From the NCBI GenBank assembly GCA_013396995.1, contig VWZP01005514.1, forward strand, positions 248,001 through 312,000: a stretch of 64,000 bases of DNA. The letters are read 5' to 3'. The notes under the pieces are model-generated. The model saw nothing but the letters and a program-made list of their open reading frames with translations. It did no database searches and was not told the origin of the DNA. The DNA is from Dicaeum eximium (Eukaryota; Chordata; Aves; Passeriformes; Dicaeidae). Below, in pieces: positions 25,421 through 35,680 of the stretch (positions are counted from its first letter, which is position 1; each line of letters opens with the position of its first letter). Made by a program: the position numbers and the translations under genes.

Positions 25421-25455
25421 AGATATATATGTATATGTGTGAGAGAGAGAGAGAA
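25421..25455. repeat. TA/TG run joined to (GA)n
   Basis: A short alternating tatatgtatatgtgtg run passes directly into gagagagagagaga. It is a compound dinucleotide microsatellite. No gene adjoins it. Confidence 0.85.
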
Positions 25456-25554
25456 AAGGAGATAATATGGTCTTCAAATCCATAAAAAGCTTCTTACAAC
25501 AGGAAATACTCTGCATATTCTTGGTGACCACAATAGGATGCAGTGGAAAAATAT

Positions 25555-25690
25555 TACAGAGGTGGGAGAACTTTTGACAGTGAGGGGAGTGAACAAATGC
25601 AGAAAGGTTGTGGAGCCATCAGATGTGGCGTCCTTTGAAAACAAATTGGCTAAATATCTTTCAGGAGTGGTACAAATGAAATTCTGTCCA
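25555..25690 (+). mobile_element. Possible CR1 3'-UTR remnant (sense)
   Basis: The segment gacagtgaggggagtgaaca, then gcagaaaggttgtggagcca and gtggcgtcctttgaaaaca, resembles the CR1 3' UTR. There a 'serious-hit' passage reads: acagtgagg, a contracted 'elongated gaa' region, ggttgtggag, and a tail-proximal ttcaaaa block. The resemblance spans only about 100 bases and is heavily diverged. The 87-codon frame through it has no other claim to be a gene. Chance resemblance cannot be excluded. Confidence 0.35.
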
Positions 25691-26893
25691 GTGAGGAAGA
25701 TTTTTTTTTTAAATTATTGTTTCGTAAATTCTAATACTTCTTTATTTCTCTGTATGAATAGCCCAAGTATTTTGAAAGCCTTGAAAACAAACCTTTTTTA
25801 GACAAGTAAAATACAGTGAACCATGCATAGTATAAGAGCAGTGTAAGTGTGAGAGAATTATCTTTATCCAGATGTTAATAACTTTGGTTTGAAATATAAG
25901 AGAGAAGAAAAATTTGATATAGCTATAAAAGAGTTATTGGTAGGTATACAGGTACTGGTATATATTAAATCACATCATATATGTTTTTAACTGTCAGAGG
26001 AGTTACAGAATATCTGTTTTTATCATGATAATCTTCTCCAAACATTGACAGTCTTCTCATGAAAATTTCTTATTCCAGGCCAAAGGATTTATTTTATGTC
26101 ACATAAGGATAAAAGATCTGCACTGAAGATTTTGAAAGATGGACAAATCCTTTAAAGGCTGGTTCCAGGTGATGGCTGGACTACAGGTAAGTGAGATTGT
26201 GCTGTTTGTGCCATCACTGTCGTCATGGAATCCTTGTTCCCAGAAAGTCTGTGCTTAACTTGCATAGTCCATAGTTGAATAATGGCTTGAGAGCAAAATG
26301 ACACTGCAAGAAACATTAAAACAATGTGTTTTAGCAATGTGTCAAACAGCTCCCGTCAAAGGGTTTATTTTCTCCAACCTGCAAATATCATGACATTTTT
26401 TGTTGGGTTAAAGGGCAGATTTCCCTTGCATTTTCTTGAAGAATTATGGCACTTTTTGTATTTACACATACTGTGCATTTCAGTCCAGCATTTTTACCTT
26501 TGTTGGAAGAGTAACACCAAGCTTAATGTTTTCTTTAGTTTATATTCTCTTGTCTGCAGAGCTCCCTCAAGTTCTACATTACGATAAAAAAACCGTATTT
26601 CTTCTTACAGATGTCAGGTCTATTTAAAATATTAAAATATCCTTTATAAAACTCAGGATATAAAAATTGAGTCTGTGTACAGATATTCAGGTGTTTATCT
26701 TATACTATGAGGCTGAAGACTTTCATTAGTATGTCAGAGTTTTTTCGTAATTTTGACTTTTTCTCTATAAAAGGCGATCACTTCCTGGCAATGTCAATTT
26801 ATTCATCAGTATGATTCACTTAAGCAAATAATTCCTTGTTATAATTACAATATATATTCTGTACTGCTTACTTCAGACATTAATAATTATTCC
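25691..26893. other. Gene-free AT-rich DNA
   Basis: No gene or repeat I can support. Frames of 87 and 63 codons near 26324-26627 overlap one another and have no family features. Confidence 0.55.
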
Positions 26894-26942
26894 ATTATTA
26901 TTATTATTATTATTATTGTTGTTGTTGTTGTTGTTGTTGTTT
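26894..26942. repeat. Compound (ATT)n(GTT)n microsatellite
   Basis: About eight ATT units pass without a break into about seven GTT units. The abrupt switch of one base in the unit suggests a point change that was then spread by slippage. No gene adjoins it. Confidence 0.95.
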
Positions 26943-29900
26943 AGTATATGATTGAAGAATTGAAAATAAATAGACTGCTTCTTAAGATCCAGAAGACATT
27001 AAGATATCAATTGAAATAGCTGATATTGAGAGCCTTTCAGGTCCCATGAACTGTAGCTGTGATTTCCTTACTTGTCTTTCCATGATGAATTTATATGGTA
27101 GATTGTAAAAAAATATCATTGAAAGACTGAAGGGTAAAGTAATAATAGATCATCATAACAATTTTCTGGCTTACTGAAATCAGTTTTCAAGTGTACTCTA
27201 TTATGCTGGGTGTGATTTCACTAGAAATGTTTTTAAGATCACAACAGTTTTGATTTGGAGAAAGACATTTGCAAACCTTTTAAATGTGGCATTGTTTTCT
27301 GCATTTCTCCAGGCTAAATTAAGCCTCGTTCTCTGACAAACATTTTCATTACTAGGAGTAATGTCAAAGGGAGTGTGTTTACACTAGCAGAGAAGAAGCA
27401 CTGCAGAGTATTGGTTTGTAAGTAACCCTTAGCAATTCAGCTCTATATAAAAATATGTTGTGGGCTAAAGTGATTTTGCTTCACAGACACTGAGAAAATA
27501 ATGTGTAGTCTTTAGATAGAACTATGCAGTAGCCCTTGGAGACTTTGGCTGGCTTCACAGAATACTCTGAGTTAGAACTACTTGGTTATTGTACACAGAC
27601 AGAAAAATAGAAGAATCCACAAATTCTGGTTGTGCACAGGGCTAGAACACACACCTAGTACTACTTTTCATAAACAGATTTTTAGTTTCATGAGAAAAAA
27701 AAATATGCAGGAAATACAAGGACCTGGAAAGATTACTTTAAGAGAAGTATAACAGTAATCCAGGCCATTTTATACTACCTGATGTTACTTCCTAAAAACT
27801 TCATGTTTTTGTTGAGTGACACAAGCAACAAGTTTTGGTTAGAATGTATGAAATTAATCTCTAATATGGTACAAGCTTTATAACAGCACAATACACAATA
27901 ATGAAATTTTATACCTCTTTGGGTCTCTATAGAGATTGTGGCAAATTATAAATCAAGCACCTTTAGGAATATTTAGGAAAAAAAAATTATTAGATCATGA
28001 AAGTAAGGCATAAAAAGTGTACCTGGATCTCTTGGCCCTCTTTCCCCATCTGATCCTTGTGTACTTGCCATTGCCACAACTGACCCTTTCTTACCCTTGC
28101 AAATGAGGCTGTAAATTAAATATGGCAAATATATTTGCCCAGCAGCTTTTGTCTTGTTTTCTATGAGGTGTATCATAGAAGGTAGTTTCTCATGTAGCAA
28201 TATATATCAATGTCTAGAACTAATCATGTCACTAAATAATTCAGTCTGATGGAATGATCCTTTTATAGCAATTTGCTGATTTTAGTAGGTATGTTCCAAA
28301 AAGTATCAAAGAGAAGAAGCATGTAAATAATAGTTCTACCAATGTAAACAATACATCAAAGATTTTTAAAAGGTCTGTTACTCTGGTTTTCATTCATCCT
28401 CTTTCAACAAAAAGAAATCCAAGATGCAAGTGATATTCTCAAAAAATTAAAATAATACTATTAATTTTTGTTTCCTTCTGCTAGCAAAGTTTCAAACCAT
28501 GCCATTGGAAAAGGTGAATTAATTTACCAGCGATCTTTTCTCAAAAGAGAAACAAAAAATTAAAGATTTTATGGAACAACCTTCGTTTTCTTCCCAGTGG
28601 TTCAGATACAAAACTCTTCAGTCTACAGAATCCTCAGTCTGGATTTTTATTATGTACTGAATTTAAAAAGTATTTTGCTCAAGTGTGAATATTACATAAA
28701 TATAAGATAAGCATTTAATACCTATATATAGGTATATAGTAATGGATAACTCCTCCCCAGTAAGCTTTCATAAAAATTTGTCTTGCAAACATATCGTTAA
28801 TCATGCGAGACCTAAAACATCAGTGGATTTAAAAACTCTTACATTGTAATTGATCATTATCCTTTGAGAGCATGAATATTATATCTTTAAAATGTTTCCA
28901 GCCCATGAAGTAACATGGTTTCTCATAAGAGCTTTTACTGCTAAGTATATCCATAAATTTCTTTTAAGTCAATGATTGTGACTAAAGTGCCCATAAGCAA
29001 ATATGCATCTTTTCCCCCTCATCGACACTTGTCTTTAAATAAATTACAGGAACATTGCAAGAAAAGCATTTACACCCACAGGAGGTCCATGATGGTGGTC
29101 TGGAGTTCACCAAAATCATTAGGAGTTTGCAGAAGATTTTATTTGGACTATATGCCTCCACTGCATTTCTGAGTGGACTGATTCTCTGGTCTTCAGAAAC
29201 TGGGGAGCAAGAAATAAGAATCACACTGATCTGCTACATTTAATGTCTCCACCTTGTTCTTCATGTCAGCCCTTAATAGAACCTTGCTTTTCTAGGGATT
29301 ACTTTCAGCAAAAATTCTAGGTGCTATGCTATAGACCTAACAGTCTGATGAAACCATATGTGGTAAAACAGATCTCTCTAAAATGTGCATTAGGCATTAA
29401 GCTATCAATAAATATCACATCTGTGTGTGGTGTCACACAGACCATTTGTACAGCTGTGGCCAGGACGTGCCAAGGAACTGTGTCTGATGTTTTGTGCCTG
29501 TCAAACAACAGCTCTACAACACCACACAGGTCTGCAGCACTCCTGTGATGAGAGATAAGGTTCTTAGGAGGCATAACACATAAATGCCTATGTTATTCAG
29601 CTTCACTTCTACTAAAATAATTTACTGCTTGCTCAGTCTGCTTGTGGCAGTGTAGACATTCCACTTCTAAAGAAAGATTTTTGCTCTTGGGAAAAACGGA
29701 ATTGACTGCAAGGCAGACTTTGCAGACATCTGAAAGGTAGTTTGAGGCTCGATTATTTCTTTCAAGATCTGAACACAGTGGCAGACAGAAAGGGTTTATA
29801 GCTCTTCCCCTTAGCTGTCCATTACTTTTGGGAGTGATTCTCCCTTCCCTGTTCTCCCTTTGGAAACCTTTTGGCTTTGGTGTAGCTGTAGGCAGCACTA

Positions 29901-31044
29901 CAAATCATTATATTATGTGACTTTTTTCTTTCATGTAAAAGGTGAGTCTTTGCAGGGATTTATACACTAAAATCAGTTAAGCAATTCAATGTTACAATTT
30001 TTTTTGTTTTTTGAAAGTCACATTAAGTGTAAATTTCTCTGTTCCCTCCCTTGTTTGGGGTTTTATACATTTTAAAGTGAACATGACAGAGACAATACCT
30101 TGATATAAATAACATCTAATGCTGCCTAATACTACACTGAATTCTAATTTCTACTAATATTTACATTATATATATCTTAGAATTTAATTTATAAAACACA
30201 GTAAACTCATGTTTTATCCATTCTTAGATTTTGAGATTCACAAATAAATTTTTCAACAGACTTTTATAATGAATTTCTTTTTTAGAAATATATAAACCCC
30301 CTTATTTGTGGTGGTTGTTGCCATTTTATAAATATTAATGCTTTCAAAATAAAAAGAAAAGTTAGAATAAAAATGGTAAATCATACAGAAAAATTGAAGA
30401 GAAGGCATTTTTCTGTGTTAAAACCAAGACGGAATTTTTTTTTCTGTAAATATAGCCAGCCCACAACAGCACAGAGAAATAAAAAATCGCCAGGGGTTAA
30501 ATTTTGAAAAAGACAAGAACATAAAAATGATAGTATTAATTCAAAATACTGACAATCATTTACAAATAATAGATCCACTTTTCTTTAAGAAAGGATATAA
30601 AGTTCAAAACTTAGGACTTTTTATTAAATGTCAGAAATCTTAATTTCTACTCTCAATATTCATTAGTAAGTGTGCCCCCCCCTTGCATAATTAGAGTTCC
30701 AGCTACATCTGCCAAGCTGGTAATTGTGCCTGTGCACAATTTGCTTCTTTGCTTGTCTGTTATGGGACTTGCACTAATGTTGAACTGAAAATAATTGAAG
30801 AAGGAGAATATTGACTGTGCAGATGATATGAATAGATTACATTAGTACAAACCTCCTACAACTGGAAATTCCTCTGAACATCAGGACTCTTATTCTTGTT
30901 GTGGGAGGTATTTTCCAGGTGTGAACTGGGAAAAGTATAAGTTTTAATGATCTATGTACATTCTACTAATGCAATCTATTTCATTTTACTTACTGTAGTC
31001 ACATGTAACCCAACCAAGGGGATTTCTGCAACATTATATTTGAA
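26943..31044. other. Gene-free AT-rich DNA
   Basis: No gene is visible over about 4.1 kb. An 8-base C run lies at 30675-30682. A perfect inverted repeat follows it, aattgtgc (30722-30729) with gcacaatt (30734-30741) around a 4-base loop, within a non-repetitive passage of mixed composition (30690-30790). A slightly GC-richer passage at 29400-29560 has no family I recognise. A 101-codon minus-strand frame at 29593-29898 is unsupported. Confidence 0.55.
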
Positions 31045-31530
31045 TGTCAATAGGTGCCTGGCTGGGCAGTGCTTAGTGCTTGGGAGGGCTTGTCTGAGCC
31101 CCAGCTGGTGCCAGGTTGCTCTAACAAAGGTCTGGTGGCCACAAGAGCATGGCTTGACCCGAGTCAAACTTGTGTGACAGCCGGGGGTGAGTGAAGCTGG
31201 TCAAACCAGACATCCACTACGGGACAGCAGCTGCCTGTGGTGTCTCCCAGGGCTGGGGCAGGTTGTGATGCAGCATCCAAGTGGGGCTGGAGGCCAGTCA
31301 GAGGCTATCAGGTGTGAGAACATTGGGAAAACAGCGCTGATCATGAACAGAAAGAAACGTCCCCATCCCACCTCGAACACCTCTCCCCACCCAGCGCAGA
31401 GCTTGGGATGCTAACTCACTTTGACACCTCAGTGTCTCTCTGGGTGAAGAAGGCTGGTGCCTTGGAGCAGAGGGTTATTGGGAGTGCAAGAGCAACACCA
31501 GAGTAACAGGGCAGCTCAGAGTATGCTCTC
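31045..31530. other. Unidentified GC-rich block
   Basis: Composition jumps from AT-rich flanks to about half or more G+C over some 480 bases and then falls back. There are a few CpG sites (for example near 31158, 31182 and 31335). Frames of 63-76 codons run on both strands and none is recognisable. The sharp edges suggest an inserted element, such as the GC-rich 5' region of a LINE or an LTR, but I could not match it to one. It is too short and CpG-poor to call a CpG island with confidence. Confidence 0.4.
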
Positions 31531-32810
31531 AGGAGTAACAGTTTGCAAGCATATTATTGCCAATTAACCTTGTCTGTATTAGGACTATGTTTATCATTCT
31601 AACAGGACTAAAGATATATGTTTGCTAGATTTTGATCAGATCAAGATTTTAATTATTTGGCTAATAATAAATTCTTAGGTCCATAAAATATGTTCCCTTT
31701 GGTTATTTACCCTTTGTTTTAAACCTGGTTAGAACGCAAATAAACACTTCATACTATACAATATGCACCTAGCATATTATTAGGGAAGAAGTTCACAAGT
31801 CACCTAATTTATAGGAGAAAAACTGATTTTCATAGATTTTGCAGGCTCAATTTGATCTGTTAATCTATTGCTAGCAATTATTTTTACCTTAAATGTATGT
31901 CTTCATGAACAGTCATGAGTCAGTATAAAGTGTTAGACATTGGTAATAACCATGCTGATTTATATGTATTTGTTTAGTACCAGGCTTCTGTTAGGTTCCA
32001 CAAGCACATTAATAAAAAACTCAATTTTTTACTATGTTTACACACAGTGGTTTTATGGGTTTTTTTGTGTGTGTTTTTTTTTTTTTTCTGCTTTCTCTCT
32101 TTGTTTAAAAGCTAACTTGGGCCTTGCTCTCATCCCAGTGGAACCAATTCCCACAAGTATACCTGTACAGACTGCCTTTTGTGGGAAAGCTGCTTAAGGT
32201 AAAGTTAGTGAGAAATAAATGGAACCTATGGCCTTTAAGCAGTGTAACACCTCTCAGGTTTGAGAGCAAGAAAGCACTGTCCCATTTTTTACACTTGTTC
32301 TTCATTAACAGGTGAATTAAAAAAATGTGCTGTGTAATAATATTTCAGTGGTTGAGTATATAGGAAAAATAGTAAAAATATAGTAAAAAATTATTAACAC
32401 TTGCTTTCATTGGTTTTGCCTTTGTATATTTTTGCCCCTTAATCAGGGGGAAAAAAGTCCAATGCTGTATTTTAAAAGTACAAGCTGCATTTTGTTTTAG
32501 ATTTGGTTATTAGAAGCTAGAGGGATAAGAGATATATACACCTTTCTGGAAATTCAGACTGAAAAGTGGTGAAGAAAAGGACATTAATAAGAGAAGATAA
32601 CTTGCTGGAAGATCAAAATGGCAATACCTAGAGAAATTATGTGAATGTTTAAATAGAGAAACTTTTCAAACCACAGCTTCAAATGATTAAATGCATTAAA
32701 TAAAGTGTGAGTTAATAGAACCCTTAAGACATTCACCTGCATACTTTCTTTTTTGACGTTGCTTCTACTGAGACAGAGGAGGACACTAGCACTGAATCAA
32801 CATTAAAATA

Positions 32811-32849
32811 TACTACTTACTACTACTACTACTACTACTTCCTACTACT
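32811..32849. repeat. (TAC)n microsatellite
   Basis: A run of seven or more perfect TAC units is flanked by the variants tacttac and ttcctactacttcc. It is a typical trinucleotide microsatellite with imperfect ends. Confidence 0.9.
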
Positions 32850-33299
32850 TCCTTTTTCAGCATTAGGTTCTTAAATTGAAACATGATCTGTAGAGGTTCT
32901 TAATACTACTTAGTTCTACTCCTAACTGTTATGATTGGGTGTTAATAAGTCAGCTTTGAGAAATCTTGATTTCAAGATTTTTCTGAATGTACTTAATTTA
33001 GTTTATACTTCACATTTTTAAACTAAATAATTCCAGTTGAATATCCTTTTGCTCCTTTTGTACCGGTCTCTTTTAGACAGATGCATAATACTTAGTGCAA
33101 TCCTGATGCTACAGGTACCATAAGAAACACAATGACCAGACATAATGAGACCTGATAAGCATAGTATTTAGATCTTATTTCTGACTGTTTGACTTTAACC
33201 AGCCTAGGAGCTATCATTTGTATCTTTCAACAAATCCTTTTTCATTTCACATGTCTGGGTATAGACTCAATGATAGTCTTCTTATCTTAAAAATCAAGC

Positions 33300-33347
33300 A
33301 TCTAGCTAAATCTCCACTCTAGCTAAGTCTCTAGCTAAATCTCCACA
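33300..33347. repeat. Small tandem repeat, tctagctaaatctccac unit
   Basis: The 17-mer tctagctaaatctccac occurs at 33301-33317 and 33330-33346, with a truncated middle copy (tctagctaagtct) between them at 33318-33330. It is consistent with local slippage duplication. Confidence 0.85.
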
Positions 33348-33609
33348 TGCATCAACATTCTATTTTCATAATATCCCCAAGTGAAATTCAATAAAAGTTG
33401 ATGCTTATACTTTAAAGGGAAACTATAGATTATTGTTTTTCTCTATTCATAGATAATGAGGGCAACAGGGAGAAGTGAAAGGATTTCTGCTTTAACTAAA
33501 TATCTTCTGATCTATTTAAAAAAAAAAGTTTTCTTCTTTTCTTTTTTATTTTTTACAATGCGCAGAGTGAAATGTACTATTACAATTTTTCAGTAATAAG
33601 TTGTGAATT

Positions 33610-34063
33610 TGGTCTGGCTGAGATGAAGCTGATTTTCCCCACAGCAGTGTCCTTGGAGGTGTGCTTTGGTAGCTAGAAGGGTGCTGATAACACACCAGTG
33701 TTTTGGGTACTGCTGAGCTGTGCTCACATAGCACTAAGGTTGGTTTTCCAACATTCCTCCTTGCCAGGGGGATGGGCATTATTATGATATTTGTCTTCCA
33801 GAGACACCATTATGGATATTGAAAGCCCTACTTCTAAAAATGTGCCTGGACATCACCTGCTTATGAGAAGCAGAGAATAATTATATTCTTTGTCTTTGCT
33901 TCCACATGTGACTTTTGCTTTTACTACTGTTTTATTGAACTGGTTTTATCTTAACCCATGGATTTTCTTTGAACTTATTTTCTACCTGCTCCATCCTGCT
34001 GAGGAAGGGAGGGATAGAGTGGTTTGGTGAGCAGATGTGTCCAACCGAGGTCAATACACCACA
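33610..34063 (+). mobile_element. Nearly complete solo ERVL-like LTR
   Basis: This copy matches the avian ERVL-type LTR from end to end. It begins tggtctggctgagatgaag, with attttccccacagcag, gctgataacacaccagtg and tactgctgagctgtgctc following as in the 5' half. The 3' half shows actgttttattgaactgg and ttttatcttaacccatgg at the usual polyadenylation region, then the GC-rich ccatcctgctgaggaagg block and an end at ccgaggtcaatacaccaca. About 454 bases lie between the likely TGG and CA ends, a normal length for such an LTR. No internal retroviral genes or second LTR are present, so it is a solo LTR left by recombination. No clear 5-bp target duplication is seen. The 77-codon minus-strand frame in its 5' half is incidental. 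Confidence 0.8.
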
Positions 34064-34300
34064 ATTCTTAGATAGTGGATTTAGTTTGCTTAACATAACT
34101 TTGCTAATTGATGCAATAAAGCTTTCATGAAAACGATCAGAATTTGAGTTACTGCATTTTTATGAATATTGTGTTTGTTAATGCCAGCTCATTTGCACCA
34201 ATGCATGTGATCATGAGGGAGTGACTCATGTTCATACAGTGAATGAAACAGCTGTTTATGTTCACAATTACTAAATCTATGGTTGCATTATATTCAAAGT
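34064..34300. promoter_or_regulatory. Motif-dense AT-rich block, possible enhancer
   Basis: Immediately after the LTR, non-repetitive sequence carries several recognisable factor-site cores close together: a perfect AP-1 site TGACTCA (34222-34228), Fox-like tgtttgtt and tgtttatg, a homeodomain-like ctaattgatg, and Cdx-like tttttatg. Such short motifs occur by chance in DNA this AT-rich, so this is only a suggestion. No promoter or transcript is visible. Confidence 0.2.
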
Positions 34301-35584
34301 AGACCACAAGGATGTCACTATACTGCTTCCAATACCCAAACTAGTAATGTCAACTAGTTCAACTTTTTTTTGTGCTATCTTACAGTCCAACCTATCCTGT
34401 GGTTACTGAAAGTGCAAGTTTAGTTTTCTTTTCTTGGTGGGAAAAAAGACATTCAACATGACTATTCTTTTTTTTTAGTATTTAATTTGGTTTTTTTTGT
34501 TCCCCTAAATATAATTTGAACATTTCTATTTAATTAAAGTGTTCAAACCTGTAGTTTATTCATGTATAGTCCACAATTAGCACAAACCAATCTTGAAATA
34601 TTAAATGCTGATTTCTTAACTGTATCTGCATTCTCAGTTGCCAAAATATTAATGTTCTGAGAAGGATTCGTCACTAATAGATCTGGGGTTTTTGTCTCAT
34701 AAGCTGTCTGTGCCCTTGGTGACACCCTGTGACAAATAACACTGGGTACATAACAGCCTGAAATCAATATATACTGAACAACTGGAACATCAACACAACA
34801 CAGGCAATGTGTGCCTTCTGCTGAGAAAATATCTGCCAGGAGCGAGTGACATGAGGATGAAAATATTAAATATTTGACGTTGGGCAAAAATGAATAATTA
34901 GTACAGAGCAGTTGCAATTGCTTTATTTAAGAGGTGGTGGATAATTCAGTATCACTTTTGCTGTCAGGTGAGTTCTGAGTGGTTTGGCAGCAGCTGGCAG
35001 CTTAATGGTTCCAGTGTCCAAGAGATCAGGCACATCAACCATGCCCATGTCAGAGCAGGAATGGAGCTCTCTCAATGAGCTTCAGCCGCTCAGTGACTCA
35101 GACAAGTGGTTCCCTTTTTGGCACCTGAGCAAAGTATGTGAACTCAAGGTGGACTGAGTTCATTAATTAACAGTGGAGATGGCATGAATTTTGTCACCTT
35201 CAATACAATTAAACCATATTAAAATGGCTTTTAAATCTTTCACATGTTAGCAAAGGACTTTCAATTCTGGAAGAAGAGCCAGCTAGTTTTGCCTATACCA
35301 ATATTGAGTACAGGTTGTGGGGTTTATTACAAAATGTGCTTTTGCTGAACATAAATCTATTTAATCTCTTCTTTTGAATAGAAATACTCAAGATCATTTT
35401 AGGAAAAAGGCTAGGAAATCTGCTTCAAATATCTAAAATAAACTTCTCTGTAAAAATACAGATTTCTAATTTTGGAAGACTGAATAAAGCTTTGTTTCAC
35501 TCTCAACACTAAATACTTCTGCAAAGATATTCCTATACTTAATCAAAGGTATTAGTTACACATAATTCTAAATATGTGATCAAG
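34301..35584. other. Gene-free DNA
   Basis: No gene can be supported. A 124-codon minus-strand frame at 34543-34917 is the longest in this stretch; it has several Cys residues but no spacing or domain I recognise. A somewhat GC-richer patch at 34970-35130 is unidentified. Confidence 0.5.
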
Positions 35585-35680
35585 AAATATTTGAAACTGA
35601 ACAATTTCAAAATATTGAATATTTCAATTTCAAAATATGGAAACTGAACAGTTTAAAAATATTTGAAACTGAACAATTTC
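35585..35680. repeat. Degenerate minisatellite, aaatatttgaaactgaacaa unit
   Basis: A 24-bp unit starting aaatatttgaaactgaac occurs exactly at 35585-35608 and 35657-35680. A diverged third copy at 35633-35654 (aaatatggaaactgaacag) directly precedes the last one, giving a 24-bp period there. The AT-rich filler at about 35609-35632 may be a fourth, decayed copy. Confidence 0.85.

Larger units (their letters stand above)
31531..33609. other. Gene-free AT-rich DNA
   Basis: No gene. It contains a T-rich tract at about 32060-32090, a TAC microsatellite and a small tandem repeat near 33300 (both listed separately). The 85-codon frame at 31940-32197 is driven partly by the T run and has no domain. 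Confidence 0.55.

Noticed and set aside
35585..35680. Regularly repeated units that might suggest a CRISPR-like array.
   Set aside because: Only three diverged AT-rich copies exist, with no constant spacer length, in vertebrate DNA; it is a small minisatellite.
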